A stretch of DNA of 64,000 nucleotides from the NCBI GenBank assembly GCA_943737045.1, contig CALSFV010000017.1, forward strand, positions 372,001-436,000, written 5' to 3'. Below, one piece after another: positions 25,001 to 35,544 of this stretch. The first letter of the stretch is position 1, and the number at the start of each line of letters is the position of its first letter. The translations under genes were made by a program, and so were the position numbers. The notes beneath the pieces are model-generated. The model saw only the letters and a list, made by a program, of their open reading frames with translations, did no database searches and was not told the origin of the DNA. This DNA comes from Parapristionchus giblindavisi (Eukaryota; Nematoda; Chromadorea; Rhabditida; Diplogasteridae).

Positions 25001-27417
25001 CGAACTGGCCACTATGCTCTTCGAATTCAAATTGGAGAGGGAAAATTACGAATATGCACTGTGTTTTGCGGGATTCATTTTGTCAACGTATTTGGACAAG
25101 CCTTTACTTTTCAATAAAATATTAAACGTTGCTGATAACAATAAAATGGAATTCCCTGCATCGTTCACCGACCACGCTGCCTATACAATGCTGATACGTA
25201 ATTCACAAGGAGTTTTTCCGAGTAAAGATACATTAGACTATTTCCGTCATGATTATTACGATCGATTCCGCTTAAGATCTTGTCAGAAATTTATAACAAA
25301 AAAGAGCAATGAAAAGCTTGAATTACTGGAAAAGGAAATAGTAAATGAAAAACATTTCACTAAGGCGTGCTCTGAGCTGTTGATTTATTCGGAAAAGGAT
25401 ATCGAAACCACAAGAAAGCTCCTATCATCCGTCTCATGGAAAAATATCTCAAATGATGAGCCTCCTGTTTTCAAAGAACTTGCTATCCCTACTTTTGATA
25501 AGTATTTGACCGATGAGTTTTTATGTACCAAGATTGCTTCAGCAGCAAAGGAAAAACTCGAAAAGATAATTTCTGACGTTAATACGTTGTATACTGAGAT
25601 ACATCAGATCGTTAATCTTCATGAATTGAATATCAGTGGATCAGCTCAAAAGCGCCTGATTCTCCACAAATTGGTAAATGAGATAGAAAGCAAAGAATGG
25701 AAGGAGGAAACAAAGAAAGCCAAAAAAGAAACAGATATTTTCAATCTTGAACTTACAAGTACTTACAAGTTCGTTAAAAATTACAAGGAAAATGGGAAAA
25801 CCGAAAATGGTAAATCATTATCTATCCTCACCAATGAATCTCTCAAATATGTTTTCTATTTTCAATCATAATATTAGTAATTATTTTTTGTACTGGTAAA
25901 AAAAATATTAATACAAATTTCTACAGATGTTCGTTTTAATTATACGCTGATTTTTAGGGCAAATTAGATACAACGAGAAATTTGATTGGGATGAATATAC
26001 TGAGGAATGCCGTAAAGCATTATTGGAGTATATCTCAGTAGTCACGAAGTCCCCAGCACGAGCACTGAAATCAAGCATTATCAGAGAACTAGCAGCGATC
26101 AGAATGAGAACAAGATTGGAATTTTTTGAAAAGAAGAACGATAAATATGAAGTTCTCGAGGTATTTTTTTCCAATCTCATTCACAAAAAATCTTTGAAAA
26201 TAAATTCCAAAAAAATCTAAAAGTAATGGTTTAATATTTGTTGAATTCTATAATAAAAAATACTTTCTTGCGTTTAAATGGATAATTACCAATTTTATTT
26301 CATTTAAAAAAAAATCCTAACTGCGCTGACAATGATCAAGAACGCAATTAACCGTATTATATAACCTTGAAACTATATTCCCTCTTTCCTTTACTGACAT
26401 CATGTTTTTTTTTTAATTCAGGTGCACAATCGGAACAGCGAGAATTTATGTTGTATTTTATTAATGGGAGATGGAATGCATAAATTAAACATCGATGAAG
26501 AATTTAAAAAAGTTGTGGAAAAAAGATTTCATATAGCAGCGGTATCGTGCAACATGCTTCTGGAAAAAGCTGTAACAAATCCATATGCTAAATCTGATGA
26601 AGAATTTGCTCTAAACCTCTATGAGCTATTCCAAAGTAGATCAAAACATGCTGAATCTGCTAAAGCACTTTTGCTGAAACTGGAAAATCGATCGCTAATG
26701 TGTCTACCAGAAAACATCGACGTTCTGTTGCAAGGATTCATGCATTCAAATGAATGCGCTGACACGCCTGGCGATTTCTTCACATGCTGCTATGAGGGCC
26801 ATTCAGCATATGATATACTGCGAATACATATGGAAGATGTATTCAAAAGTGAGGTTAATGACTCTCTCGTTCAAATATTCTATAAGGAGCAAATTAATTC
26901 GTCTCATTTCGTTAATTCTCCTGCAGTAACCGAAAAACAGATTTATTCAATTGCGGCTTATTTCGAAAGTGGATGTAAATTGCTCAACGGCTTCGACAAA
27001 ACTATGGGTTAGTTGTGAAAAAAATAGTAATAAAAATATTATAATAATAGTAATACAATTATTTATAATATTATAATAATAGCAACAAGACTAATAATAT
27101 CAAGAATAATAATACGATTTATAAAAAATAAATAAATAGTAAACTAATAATGATGAAAGAAGAAGAAGAGAAACGAATAAATTAAACTCAATATTCAACA
27201 ATTAGAAATTTTATGCATTCTGAGAATATTTGTCTGCGATATCATTGTAATCATTGTATTCTAGGAAAACGTTGCTAGTGCCACATTTAAATCCTTTCCG
27301 TATCAGATAAATGGATTCCTGATGTACATAGCTTTGGTATAAATGAGTGGAACAAATTTATTGACGAGCGAATAGATGCAAAAGAGCTGTATATGAAGCT
27401 TCTCCAACCACTAAAAG
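17109..27417 (+). CDS. Gene B block 1: multi-exon gene of unknown family, paralog of gene A
   Basis: Exons: 17109-17249, 17716-17935, 18951-19083, 20606-21418, 21690-21803, 23349-23587, 24374-24567, 24633-25809, 25958-26160, 26422-27007, 27307-27417. All introns are GT-AG and phases join without a stop (about 1310 codons, ending in phase 1). The start MQQLGTPS at 17109 is shared with gene A. Exon 2 is about 90% identical in protein to gene A exon 2, while exons 4-10 are much more diverged. No domain I can name; no signal peptide. Intron 1 holds a tRNA-box MITE 13 bp after the donor that gene A lacks. The gene continues through micro-exons into blocks 2 and 3; whether all of this is one transcript is inferred from compatible phases. 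Confidence 0.72.
17261..17579. mobile_element. tRNA-box MITE in gene B intron 1
   Basis: Ends GAAAGGTGGACTCCCGCGAA and CGCGGGTCTCCACCTTTAA. Gene A intron 1 has the unfilled site (both continue with acgcataaat after the element or the donor region). Contains a B-box-like TTCGAACCCGCG on the minus strand. Confidence 0.75.
18836..18940. repeat. Truncated copy of the TTAACGG hAT-like MITE
   Basis: AACGTTAACGGATTCCGTTG, an AACGAATGAATAATATTAAA stretch and a degenerate end (cccaactctga) follow the right half of the element at 58399-58925. No left end is found. Confidence 0.45.
19440..19510 (-). repeat. Penelope-like terminal remnant with partial hammerhead core
   Basis: On the minus strand TCTAGAATCCCTGGCCGAAAC matches the 3' half of the hammerhead-like segments at 9760-9850 and 31441-31510, but the CUGAUGAG half is lost. 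It lies in intron 3 of gene B. Confidence 0.4.
19511..20404. other. Intron 3 of gene B, no assigned feature
   Basis: Ordinary AT-rich intron. Open frames on the minus strand at 19657-20392 have no homology I recognise and no support from gene A. A partial tRNA-box MITE right end follows at 20405-20478 (TTTTGTGGGTCACCACCTTT). Confidence 0.5.
20606..21418 (+). CDS. Gene B exon 4
   Basis: 813 nt, phase 2 at both ends, acceptor tttttag and donor CAG|gtacct. It encodes CITTCVRKG, then FPFASDDWCKKFHDSFV, YCIRHLKYLLTKLEG, LWCALAFHYLC, a charged EIVKEIKDEEKKLINDED helix, LIIKASVRLEIDCDL, TMWTVFRGE and MYWYSLDKCIRVYI, ending YYKESVDLR. Each piece aligns with gene A exon 4. If not spliced, the frame stops at TAG 21426-21428, but the next exon (21690-21803) joins in frame in both paralogs. 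Confidence 0.75.
21804..22860. other. Intron 5 of gene B, left part, nothing assigned
   Basis: AT-rich non-coding DNA between exon 5 and a SINE. No repeat arms or conserved frame seen. Confidence 0.5.
22929..23206 (+). mobile_element. tRNA-derived SINE with 12-bp target duplication
   Basis: The head contains a tRNA-like A box (GTGGTGTAGTGG) and a consensus B box (GGGTTCGATTCCC). The body contains AAAGTAGGTCCGAAGAAGAG and GATAACCCGCAGGACTTCGT; the tail is TTACCTTT repeats. It is flanked by TACTATAACACA on both sides (22917-22928, 23207-23218), which proves insertion by a LINE-type mechanism. The 3' part recurs at 27834-27955. It lies in gene B intron 5. Confidence 0.9.
24633..25809 (+). CDS. 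Gene B exon 9
   Basis: 1177 nt from acceptor tatattag to donor GAAAATG|gtaaat. Starts AHNIEATGH and carries LHMNHAIRRLHDLY, ICEHKNVGEYI, FILLRALYHALSKGLR, DRFRLRSCQKFIT and QKRLILHKLVNEIE. These anchor it to gene A exon 9 (2723-1514), including the same entry and exit phases. No catalytic motif is recognisable. Confidence 0.77.
26422..27007 (+). CDS. Gene B exon 11
   Basis: 586 nt from acceptor aattcag to donor ATGG|gttagt; phase 0 to 1. Encodes VHNRNSENLCCILLMGDG, then a helical, cysteine-containing stretch with EKRFHIAAVSCNMLLEKA, ENRSLMCLPENIDVLLQGF and YFESGCKLLNGFDK. The corresponding gene A exon would lie beyond the left edge; the first 110 bp of the window hold a similar but unclear reading on the minus strand. 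Confidence 0.7.
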
Positions 27418-27751
27418 GTTGTGTCATAATTCTTTGATTTCTTGATGAAAAAAATTATTGTTTGAAAACGAATTTTTATAATTAAAAAATGGAGAAAAAA
27501 ACTGAGCGTCTCTTCGTTAGAACGGGTTTGGGAAAGAGCTGGCTAATACTACTTTCTCCATGCTGAGTCTGGCTGCATATTTAGATCCTTCCTAGAATTT
27601 ACTATCTACAATATTATCATCTATCAAACTGTTATCACCAAAAAGATTTTTGAACGGGTGGAAATATATTTCTATGATACACATGCGTCGATTCTGTCGA
27701 AAAAAAACAAAATGCGCTTCAAATAGCTGTTTTGTATTAAAAATGAGATTA

Positions 27752-28045
27752 TCACGCGCGTAGCTGAAGAATCGAGTAAAATCCGGGTGTGGATGGTATT
27801 TTTTGACCCCCCCCCATATTAATACATTTTACGGTAGTCCTAAAGTAGGTCCGAAGAAAAGATTAGGACTGAATTGGCCTTGAAAGATCAGTGGCCTAGC
27901 AGTGATTACACGCAGGACTTCGTGTGCCGTAATAACGGGTTGTACCTTTACCTTTAACTTAACGGTAGCCCATATGGGCTTACAAAGTATCGTCGAGCTC
28001 TTGTGCGTATCTTCATTTTCAACGTCGAGAGACGTCGTCAAACCT
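27752..28045. repeat. Fragment of the 29667-31265 foldback family, split by a SINE tail
   Basis: Left piece (ATCACGCGCGTAGCTGAAGA to ttttacggtagtcc) and right piece (aacggtagccc to ACGTCGTCAAAC) follow the arm of the large foldback downstream. They are separated by a 5'-truncated SINE (about 27838-27955, same AAAGTAGGTCCGAAGAA body and ACCTTTACCTTTA tail), with acggtag duplicated on both sides. Confidence 0.6.
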
Positions 28046-28454
28046 TTTTTTCTCTTCATCCACTCGGTCATGCATGCAGTAGTGGTAGGTGCTCGCGTCC
28101 GTGCATGTTTAATTCCCCACCCAACCAGGAAATTTTGCTCATTATTTCTTATATTATATCTGTGGCTGATTTTTCGCGTTGGGGGAACACGTGCGGCAAT
28201 TCAAACACTGAAAAGTCCCTTTAAACTTTCACCGCTAACAAATTTTGTTTTTCATGTATTCGATTAAAAAATCTATCATAAGACTCAACTGCCCCATTGG
28301 CATTCCATGTTTAATCCTTCTTGTACAAGAATATGAATATCGCAAGCTGCTAAGGCCAAAAAATGTGCAAAAAAGGGAATTTCACGATTCATGAAATTTT
28401 CGTGAAAAGTCGAAACCTTATAAATAATTCGAAAAGTTAACGTGCGTTTTTCAG

Positions 28455-29600
28455 ATGAACCGAACGATCTTAATAAACCTAATATGGAAGAGGATAACAA
28501 GAGTAAGTTCTAAAAATATATATTAGCTGTGCGATAACTGATTGGATCTTTTTTTTTATTGGGCAAAAATTATACGTAAAATTCCATCCATATTTAAGAA
28601 ATGCATAAGTGTTTGTTTAGAAGAACCGAAAGATCTCGAGAAAACTACTGCTGATAAAGATGCTAATCGTAAGTAACGTATTGTAGTTACAACAGCACAT
28701 CTGTCTTCCGTATTCGTGTCATCACTTATTTTTTTGTATTTTTATGTTAAACAAAAACCAAAAAAATCCATACTTCACTTTTTAATATTCTAGCTGACTT
28801 TTATTAGATGAACCGAATAATTATACTAAAATATATATTGAAAATGATAACACGTCTAAGTTCCACATAAAATTTTGTTCTGTGCTATAACCATTTCGAA
28901 ATTGATTATTTAGCAAAAAATGTTATTACAATTACCTCCAAATTCCCCATTAAAATGGCATATTCAGAAGGCCAGACTGTTCTTGAGAAATCCACGGATA
29001 AAAAGAATGGAAAGAGTAAGTGACCACTTATAGTCATGCTTTGTTTCGGATTTTTAACAAACCAAAATAAAACAAGTCATACTTCACTTTTTTTTCAGAT
29101 GAACCGGATGATCTTACTGAAACCAATATAGAAAAAGATAACAAGAGTAAGTTCTAAAGAAAATTATTAGATGTACTATAACTGATTGAATCTTTTTATG
29201 CTTTGGCTAAAGCCGTAAAATTCCATCCATATCTAACAAATGCATAATTGTTTGTTCAGAAGATTCAAAAGATCTCGAGAAAACCGCTACTGAAAAGGAT
29301 GCTACTTTTCGTAAGTAACTTATTATAGCTTTTGTCTTCTAAGTCAAACAAAAACAAAACAAACCATACTTCACTTTTTAATATTCTCTGGCTAATATTT
29401 TTTGTTGAACCGAATATTTATACTAAAATCAATGTGGAAAAGGATAACACGAGTAAATTCTAAGGAAAATTATTTCTGCGCTATAGCTGTTTGGCATTTT
29501 ATGATTCGGCTAAAAAATCACCAAAATATTTCCATTCATATTGAACAAGTGCTTAATTGCTTATTCAGAAGAATCGAACGTTCGTTCTACGAAGCAAAAA
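28455..29600 (+). CDS. Gene B micro-exon array 1
   Basis: Tandem exons of 48-51 nt, each entering and leaving in phase 1, each encoding about 16 residues. Good ones: 28455-28502 (DEPNDLNKPNMEEDNK), 28621-28668 (EEPKDLEKTTADKDAN), 28968-29015, 29099-29146 (DEPDDLTETNIEKDNK) and 29260-29310 (EDSKDLEKTATEKDATF). Two types alternate strictly: one starts DEP and ends EKDNK, the other starts EEP/ED and ends in DKxxxK. Decayed members: 28810-28857 (donor GT changed to CT), about 29405-29452 (acceptor lost) and 29569 onward (cut off by a foldback). Because each is a multiple of three and phase 1-1, any can be skipped without changing frame. The product is an acidic, probably disordered linker. Confidence 0.75.
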
Positions 29601-29666
29601 ATTATCCAAATTATCGTTTTTTTTATTAAAAAAGTCAAAAAATAAAAACACGATTTCCAGTGCATG

Positions 29667-31265
29667 TTATCACGCGTGTCACCGAAGAATCGAATAAAAT
29701 CGGGGGCTGGTTGGCACATTTTTTGACCCCCACATATTATTGCCTTTTTTGGTAGTCCATATGGTCCCTAACAAGGTACCGTCGAGCTTTTTTGCATATC
29801 TTCATTTTCAACGTCGGCAGACGTCGTCAAACTTTTTGGACGCCGAAAATTGCCGACTTTGGAGCTCTGTAGCTCTGCAGGATGTAGTTTTGGTATCAAA
29901 TCGTCAACAGAAGAATTCTTCGGAATGTCAAGGAGAATGCGCCTACATCATTGCCAGGTCGATATTTTAATTAGTATTTTCGTAAATCGTTTTTATTGAT
30001 TATTTTTCTTAAAAATATAGAAGCCGAAAGTTTTCAATTGCTCAATCGATAAAGCTCGACGCCAGCTTTTCAATGGTATGCTGAACATATACTTTATTTG
30101 GTTGTCTTCGAAAGTTATGAGCATTTCAAGTTTTTCTTTATTGAGAAATTCCTTGGTGTTCCTTCACTATCTACCCGGATAGGTTGGTGAACTCACCTAT
30201 CAACCATTATATAACAAGAGTGTGCAGTGTAGTGGATAAGATGTCTGCACTTTGTTTTGACTGTCACGGGTTCGATCCTCCTTGGCGCAGTTATCTTTTG
30301 CGGTTTTTTTATTGTCGAAATATTTTTCTGTGATTATGAAAACCAGAAATGAAAATTTCCCGGTTAACTATCGGTGTTCCCGCTGCAAACTAGGAGTACT
30401 GTATCACGACCAGAAAGAGAAGAATTGAATGGGTAATGGTGAACTCGGAGATGGACGATGACAACTTGGAGGAGCGAGGGGATGAGGTGATTCTAGGACA
30501 ACACGAAAATGACTTTAGAATCGTAGTCGAGGGAGAGTGTGATGAAATATTCCTGTGAAGTTGAAGCCTCATTGTCGTCCTATTGTAATTTTTATTCATT
30601 GTGATTAATATGCATCGATTGGTTATGATTTCTGAATTGAATTATTGAATTGAATATTTGAAAGTTATCAAAAATGTCTTGGGGATGCACTAGAACAACA
30701 GTAAAACTAATCAAAATAGATGAATTGTTCACACGAGGTATAATAGAAGAGTGGGTAGATCACTGGCTGCGTCACTCTCCTCTCGTGTGATCGCATGCAA
30801 TGAAAATCTTGAAATGCTCATAACTTTCGAAGACAACCAAATAAAGTATATGTTCAGCATACCATTGAAAAGCTGGCGTCGAGCTTTATCGATTGAGCTA
30901 TTGAAAACTTTCGGCTTCTATATTTTTAAGAAAAATAATCAATAAAAACGATTTACGAAAATACTAATTGAAATATCGACCTGGCAATGAGGTAGGAATA
31001 TTCTCCTTGACATTCCGAAGAATTCTTCTGTTGACGATTTGATACCAAAACTACATCCTGCAGAGCTACAGAGCTCCGAAGTCGGCAATTTTCGGCGTCC
31101 AAAAAGTTTGACGACGTCTGCCGACGTTGAAAATGAAGATATGCAAAAAAGCTCGACGGTACCTTGTTAGGGACCATATGGACTACCAAAAAATGACCTC
31201 TGCTCATTTTCGATTTTTTCAATGTGCCACCGTTTATTCGAACCTTACGCGACACGCGTGTTATA
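29667..31265. mobile_element. Large foldback element with tRNA-like loop
   Basis: Arms of about 470 bp (29667-30140 and 30790-31265), near perfect over CAACGTCGGCAGACGTCGTC. The loop carries a tRNA-like segment (30222-30292) with AGTGTAGTGGATAAGAT (A box) and GGGTTCGATCC (B box). The 100-residue frames in both arms are mirror images and not genes. It cuts off the last micro-exon of array 1. Confidence 0.8.
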
Positions 31266-31440
31266 CAGGCTGCGTGAACATTATATGGTCTCGAACTTTT
31301 ATCTACATCTAACGCTAGAATGCGATTTGCGCTACCAGTTTCATATCATTATTAATTCAATTAAAGAAGTAAAATGAGTATAATGGCTGTATATTATTAA
31401 TGAACAAATTAATGAAAGTAAAGTGTATAAGGTGAGCGAC

Positions 31441-31510
31441 TCGGTGTTTCGGCCCTGGGTTCCAGACACCGAACCGACCCGTGTGGTTTGGGCCTCATCA
31501 GTGGAATGAG
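31441..31510 (-). ncRNA. Hammerhead-ribozyme-like motif in Penelope-like terminal repeat
   Basis: On the minus strand CTGATGAGGCCC is followed, after a loop, by GGGCCGAAACACC. This is the conserved hammerhead core (CUGAUGAG, stem II closed by GGCCC/GGGCC, CGAAAC). Hammerheads of this kind are a known part of Penelope-like terminal repeats, and a Penelope-type reverse transcriptase lies upstream on the same strand. Stems I and III and the cleavage site were not verified. Confidence 0.6.
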
Positions 31511-31621
31511 CCACACAGGTATTTATGAGTAAAGTTATGTACAAAAGGGATTAAGGTGAGAAATTTTGTAAAAGTGAATAGATTTGTAAAGGGATAAAGA
31601 AGGGATGTAGTGATATATCAC

Positions 31622-33790
31622 GGGTCTCCTGTAAAAACGTAGGAAAATGAGACCTTTTCCCGACAGTTTTTAAACTTTTCTCACCGATTTGGATGAGATT
31701 TATATGATTGACCATAGTGAGGTAAAGGAGAAGGCCTAGGTACTTGATTTCGCCAAATTTGCATTTTTATCGATTTTTTGATCTTCCACTTCTGGCAGCC
31801 ATATCTCACTCAATTTTTGACCTACAACAAAATTTTTTTTCCAATCGATTCGAAATGAACTAATCTAGAAGATACTCAAGAAAGGATACGTGCAAACGCG
31901 ATCTTCTACCTGTTTTCTTCAAAAAACTGATTTTTTGAGTACAAAATGCTAATTTTCTCAAAACTTTTCCACAAAGGATACGATTTTTATTCGCGATTCT
32001 GATTCCCCATCCTCGAATTGAGGTACGTACATATTTCATCACTCATAACTCACGACAAGCCATATCGATCCTCAGAGAGAGCCGGACTTAGCGTTATTTT
32101 CATTCAAAAATACATTTCTTATCTCACCTCTCCTCATTTTCATGCAAATTCTCAAGCATAGTATACCAATCGAAAGCTCTCGACGAGCTCTACAAAAATG
32201 ACTTAGTAGTACAAGTCATGAAATTTGACCGTATTCAAGATATTCTAGATAATACGTTTTTTCACTGGCAATTGTTATGCAATGTAATCGATTCACAACG
32301 AAACATTGCTCTTTGCTTTCTCCACTTTGTTTTTGCACTCTTTTCTCGAGGCTTTCTTTCTTTTCTTTCTCACTTTTCTTTTCTTTGTTTTTCTTTTCTT
32401 TTTCTTTTTTTTCTTTTCTTTGCACTTTCTAGAGCGAATGCTCGAGGAAGTGCAGCAAGGAGTGGGAATCGATCTTCTTGTTGAGTCTTTCAAGGAGTAC
32501 CAGCAGGCTGCTGATCATCCCAAGCCGATTGTATGGTCACTAAGGACTACGAAGAAGGGAGGGAAGTACAACCAGAAGGCGAAGGATCTGGTCACTGCAC
32601 TTTTCAACGAGTACTACAATGATGCCAAGAAGCTGCGTGCGGATGAGGTCGAGAAAAGAATGAAAGAAAAAAGTGGACATCCTTCCCGCTGAGAGAATGA
32701 CCCTCGAACAAAGCAAGAACCTCATCAGAACTCTCGTCGCAGCGAAGAAGAAACAACTCGAGGGTGAGGGAGTGAGGAGCAGAAGAAGAAGAGCATTTCT
32801 GGATGATATGGTCATGGATTTGGAGGACGAAGAGATTCAGATCGAGGAGGAGGTCGATGTAGAAGAGGATGATAGAGAGATCACTGCTGAGGATATCTAT
32901 GATGTCGTTCACAGTGATCTCAAGGAGTATTTCAATGATCCGGATAGTTTTTTCGATCATTCCGATTCCGATATCGGAAATATCGATGAATAGTTTCGTA
33001 TTTCAGAAAGTTTATTTTTCAATGATGAATATCTTTTAGCAATTTTATTCATTGTTCCTTCCTTTAACATCATTAACAAATTTTTTAAAACACACAGTGG
33101 AGAAATCAAAGAGCAATGTTTCGTTGTGAATCGATTACATTGCATAACAATTGCCTGTGAAAAAACGTATTATCTAGAATATCTTGAATACGGTCAAATT
33201 TCATGACTTGTACTACTAAGTCATTTTTGTAGAGCTCGTCGAGAGCTTTTGATTGGTATACTACGCTTGAGAATTTGCATGAAAATGAGGAGAGGTGAGA
33301 TAAGAAATGTGTTTTTGAATGAAAATAACGCTAAGTCCGGCTCTCTCTGAGGATCGATATGGCTTGTCGTGAGTTATGAGTGATGAAATATGTACGTACC
33401 TCAATTCGAGGATGGGGAATCAGAATCGCGAATAAAAATCGTATCCTTTGTGGAAAAGTTTTGAGAAAATTAGCATTTTGTACTCAAAAAATCAGTTTTT
33501 TGAAGAAAACAGGTAGAAGATCGCGTTTGCACGTATCCTTTCTTGAGTATCTTCTAGATTAGTTCATTTCGAATCGATTGGAAAAAAAATTTTGTTGTAG
33601 GTCAAAAATTGAGTGAGATATGGCTGCCAGAAGTGGAAGATCAAAAAATCGATAAAAATGCAAATTTGGCGAAATCAAGTACCTAGGCCTTCTCCTTTAC
33701 CTCACTATGGTCAATCATATAAATCTCATCCAAATCGGTGAGAAAAGTTTAAAAACTGTAGGTTGGCTTCTTTCATTCTTACAGGAGATC
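31622..33790. mobile_element. Large foldback element carrying a coding loop
   Basis: Arms of about 690 bp (31622-32325 and 33100-33790) are near identical; a 60-residue frame is repeated in both (31860-32042 minus and 33380-33562 plus). The 775-bp loop carries a coding region (32433-32993). It separates the hammerhead motif from the reverse transcriptase, so it probably inserted into the Penelope-like element. Confidence 0.8.
32433..32993 (+). CDS. Element-borne gene in foldback loop, frameshifted
   Basis: A long pyrimidine tract ends in ctttctag, a good splice acceptor, followed by ERMLEEVQQGVGIDLLVESF, GGKYNQKAKDLVTALFNEYY and RADEVEKRMKEK. After an A run (about 32663) the sense reading moves to another frame: DILPAERMTLEQSKNLIRTL, AAKKKQLEGEG, then a strongly acidic tail (EEEVDVEEDD, DHSDSDIGN) and a stop at 32991. 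The pattern (KG-x-YN-x-KAK, then AD-EV-x-x-RM, then E-x-L-x-x-x-x-I) resembles a C-terminal module seen in proteins of some animal DNA transposons; I offer that as a weak memory, not a match. One frameshift makes this copy a likely pseudogene. Confidence 0.5.
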
Positions 33791-34027
33791 CGTGATATGT
33801 ATATCTATACCTGGGCTTCTTGAAGAATATTACTAATTGAAGTGATGAGTAGTTTAGATGTTGTTAGGTGAGAGTTTGGACGGACTAAGTAGACTTGAAT
33901 TGACTTTGAAATGACAATGTCTAGGAATGGTGTAGTATGGCATATGGAGAGCACGAGTCTTCCAAATCAATTTGATCTACCCTTTTCTTTCACTTATTGA
34001 TTGTATGTTTCCATGTGTTTTCTCTGT

Positions 34028-35066
34028 CTAATGAAAGACTTGTATGAGTATTTCTGCGTTGTTAATGTTGTATTTCATACTAATAATATGATTTTCTATA
34101 AGTAATTTAAGCATACCACGATTTATACTTTCTTTTGGATATTTTATTTTTTCAAAATATTTTATTAATGTTTTAGTTCTATCTACAAACTTATTAAACT
34201 CTGTTGTATTTCTAAATATCCTGAGTATTTCGTTTTTATATGTATTTAAGCACATATAACGAGGTATATTTGAATCGTAATGAAGGTATCTTATTACTTC
34301 AAATTTATAGTCATCAGTTTTATTGTATAGCTCTGTTCTAACTCTTTCTTTTTCTACTACAATTTTAAGATCTAGGAACTCACATTCGCTGTCTTTGTTA
34401 TTGGTTCTTTCTAAAGTTATTGAGTTATGATACATGTTTTTGGTCATATCCATGAAAAGATCAGCATTTTTTGAAATATGTAGTAAGTCATCAATATATC
34501 GGTAAGTTTTTCCGAGATCATACGCAAGGCTATGTGTCGGACTGACGTTATCATGTATATATTGAAATTCCATTATTGCAAGAGTGAGATCTGCTATTTG
34601 TGGAGAACTATTGTTGCCTTGAGGTATACCTTTTTCTTGTTTATAGTATTTACCTCCATAATATGCATAGCTGTTTTTTTTAAATATAATCAAGTATTGA
34701 TTTAACATCGTTTTGTGGTATGATATACCTTTTCCATGTTTATCATTTTTGCTGTAACTAACATAATTCCCATTAACTATAACATAGTCAGATTTTGCGT
34801 TTTTGAACATTTTATCTAATAAGTAGAAAATTTTTTCTTTAACAACTACATGTGGTAGATTGGTGAATAACGATGCGAAATCTGCACTAAATATCTTGAT
34901 ATTGTTTGTTTTACGTATGCTATTAATGTTGTGGACTATTTTGTAAGAGTTTTGTATTGGGAAGTAATGATTGATTTTCTTATGTCCTGTTATATTATGA
35001 CAGTACCTGATGTAATGTTTGTGTACAAATTTTAAAAATTTTTGTAACTGTATTGAGATTGGTTTT
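34028..35066 (-). pseudogene. Penelope-like element reverse transcriptase fragment
   Basis: Continuous minus-strand frame from about 35066 to a stop at 34028; its first methionine is only at 34810, so the N-terminal part is open but lacks a start. Motifs in order: FLKFVHKHYIRYCHNI, FSADFASLFTNLPH (motif A region), KGIPQGNNSSPQIADL (motif B), YRYIDDLLH (catalytic YIDD box) and a downstream CEFLDLKI segment. Order and wording fit Penelope-like reverse transcriptases; the GIY-YIG endonuclease that follows in full elements is not seen. The enzyme would copy the element's RNA at a chromosomal target. The copy is 5'-truncated, with a stop just upstream, and cut downstream by the foldback at 31622-33790. 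Confidence 0.85.
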
Positions 35067-35123
35067 ATTAATGCATTAGTTACAAGAACATGTCAATGAA
35101 TTTCTATATATTTCTGATGTGCT

Positions 35124-35474
35124 TTGAAGCAACTTCTCGTTTACAATCGACTGTTTACTGTGATTGTCATTGGCGACGGTGTACCATGCTCGGAGGAGAA
35201 GGCTGCACAAATTCTTCTGCTTTGTAACGGAGATCTTTCTCTCCAGAATCCCATAAGGGCTGAAGTCAAGGGGATTCTTTGTCAGGGGAGTTTTTCATTC
35301 ATTGGAGCGATGCACGATCTCATCAAGAGAGTTGGTTGTCGCCTCGGATGTATGGCTGGGTGCGTCATCCTGCAACAGCGTCAAAAAGCGCCGACAGAAA
35401 TGAAAATTGGCACAGTACCGTTTTCAGGAAGTGATTTATGCAGTAGTTCTTATTTGCCTTCACTCCTAGGGTGA
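35124..35474 (+). other. 116-residue open frame, unrecognised
   Basis: Encodes MKQLLVYNRLFTVIVIGDG, then QILLLCNGDLSLQNP and a cysteine-containing CRLGCMAGC. It lies between the Penelope-like fragment and a foldback element, has no splice or paralog support, and may be an old transposon piece or chance. Confidence 0.25.
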
Positions 35475-35544
35475 CAACGACAAGAGGGATCCGATCGATG
35501 GATTAGAGGTCTTCCCACACCATCACATAGGCAGGATGCGAGAA

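Noticed and set aside
29740..29970. 76-residue frame mirrored at 30953-31255
   Set aside because: Mirror-image frames in foldback arms, with no splice or start support.
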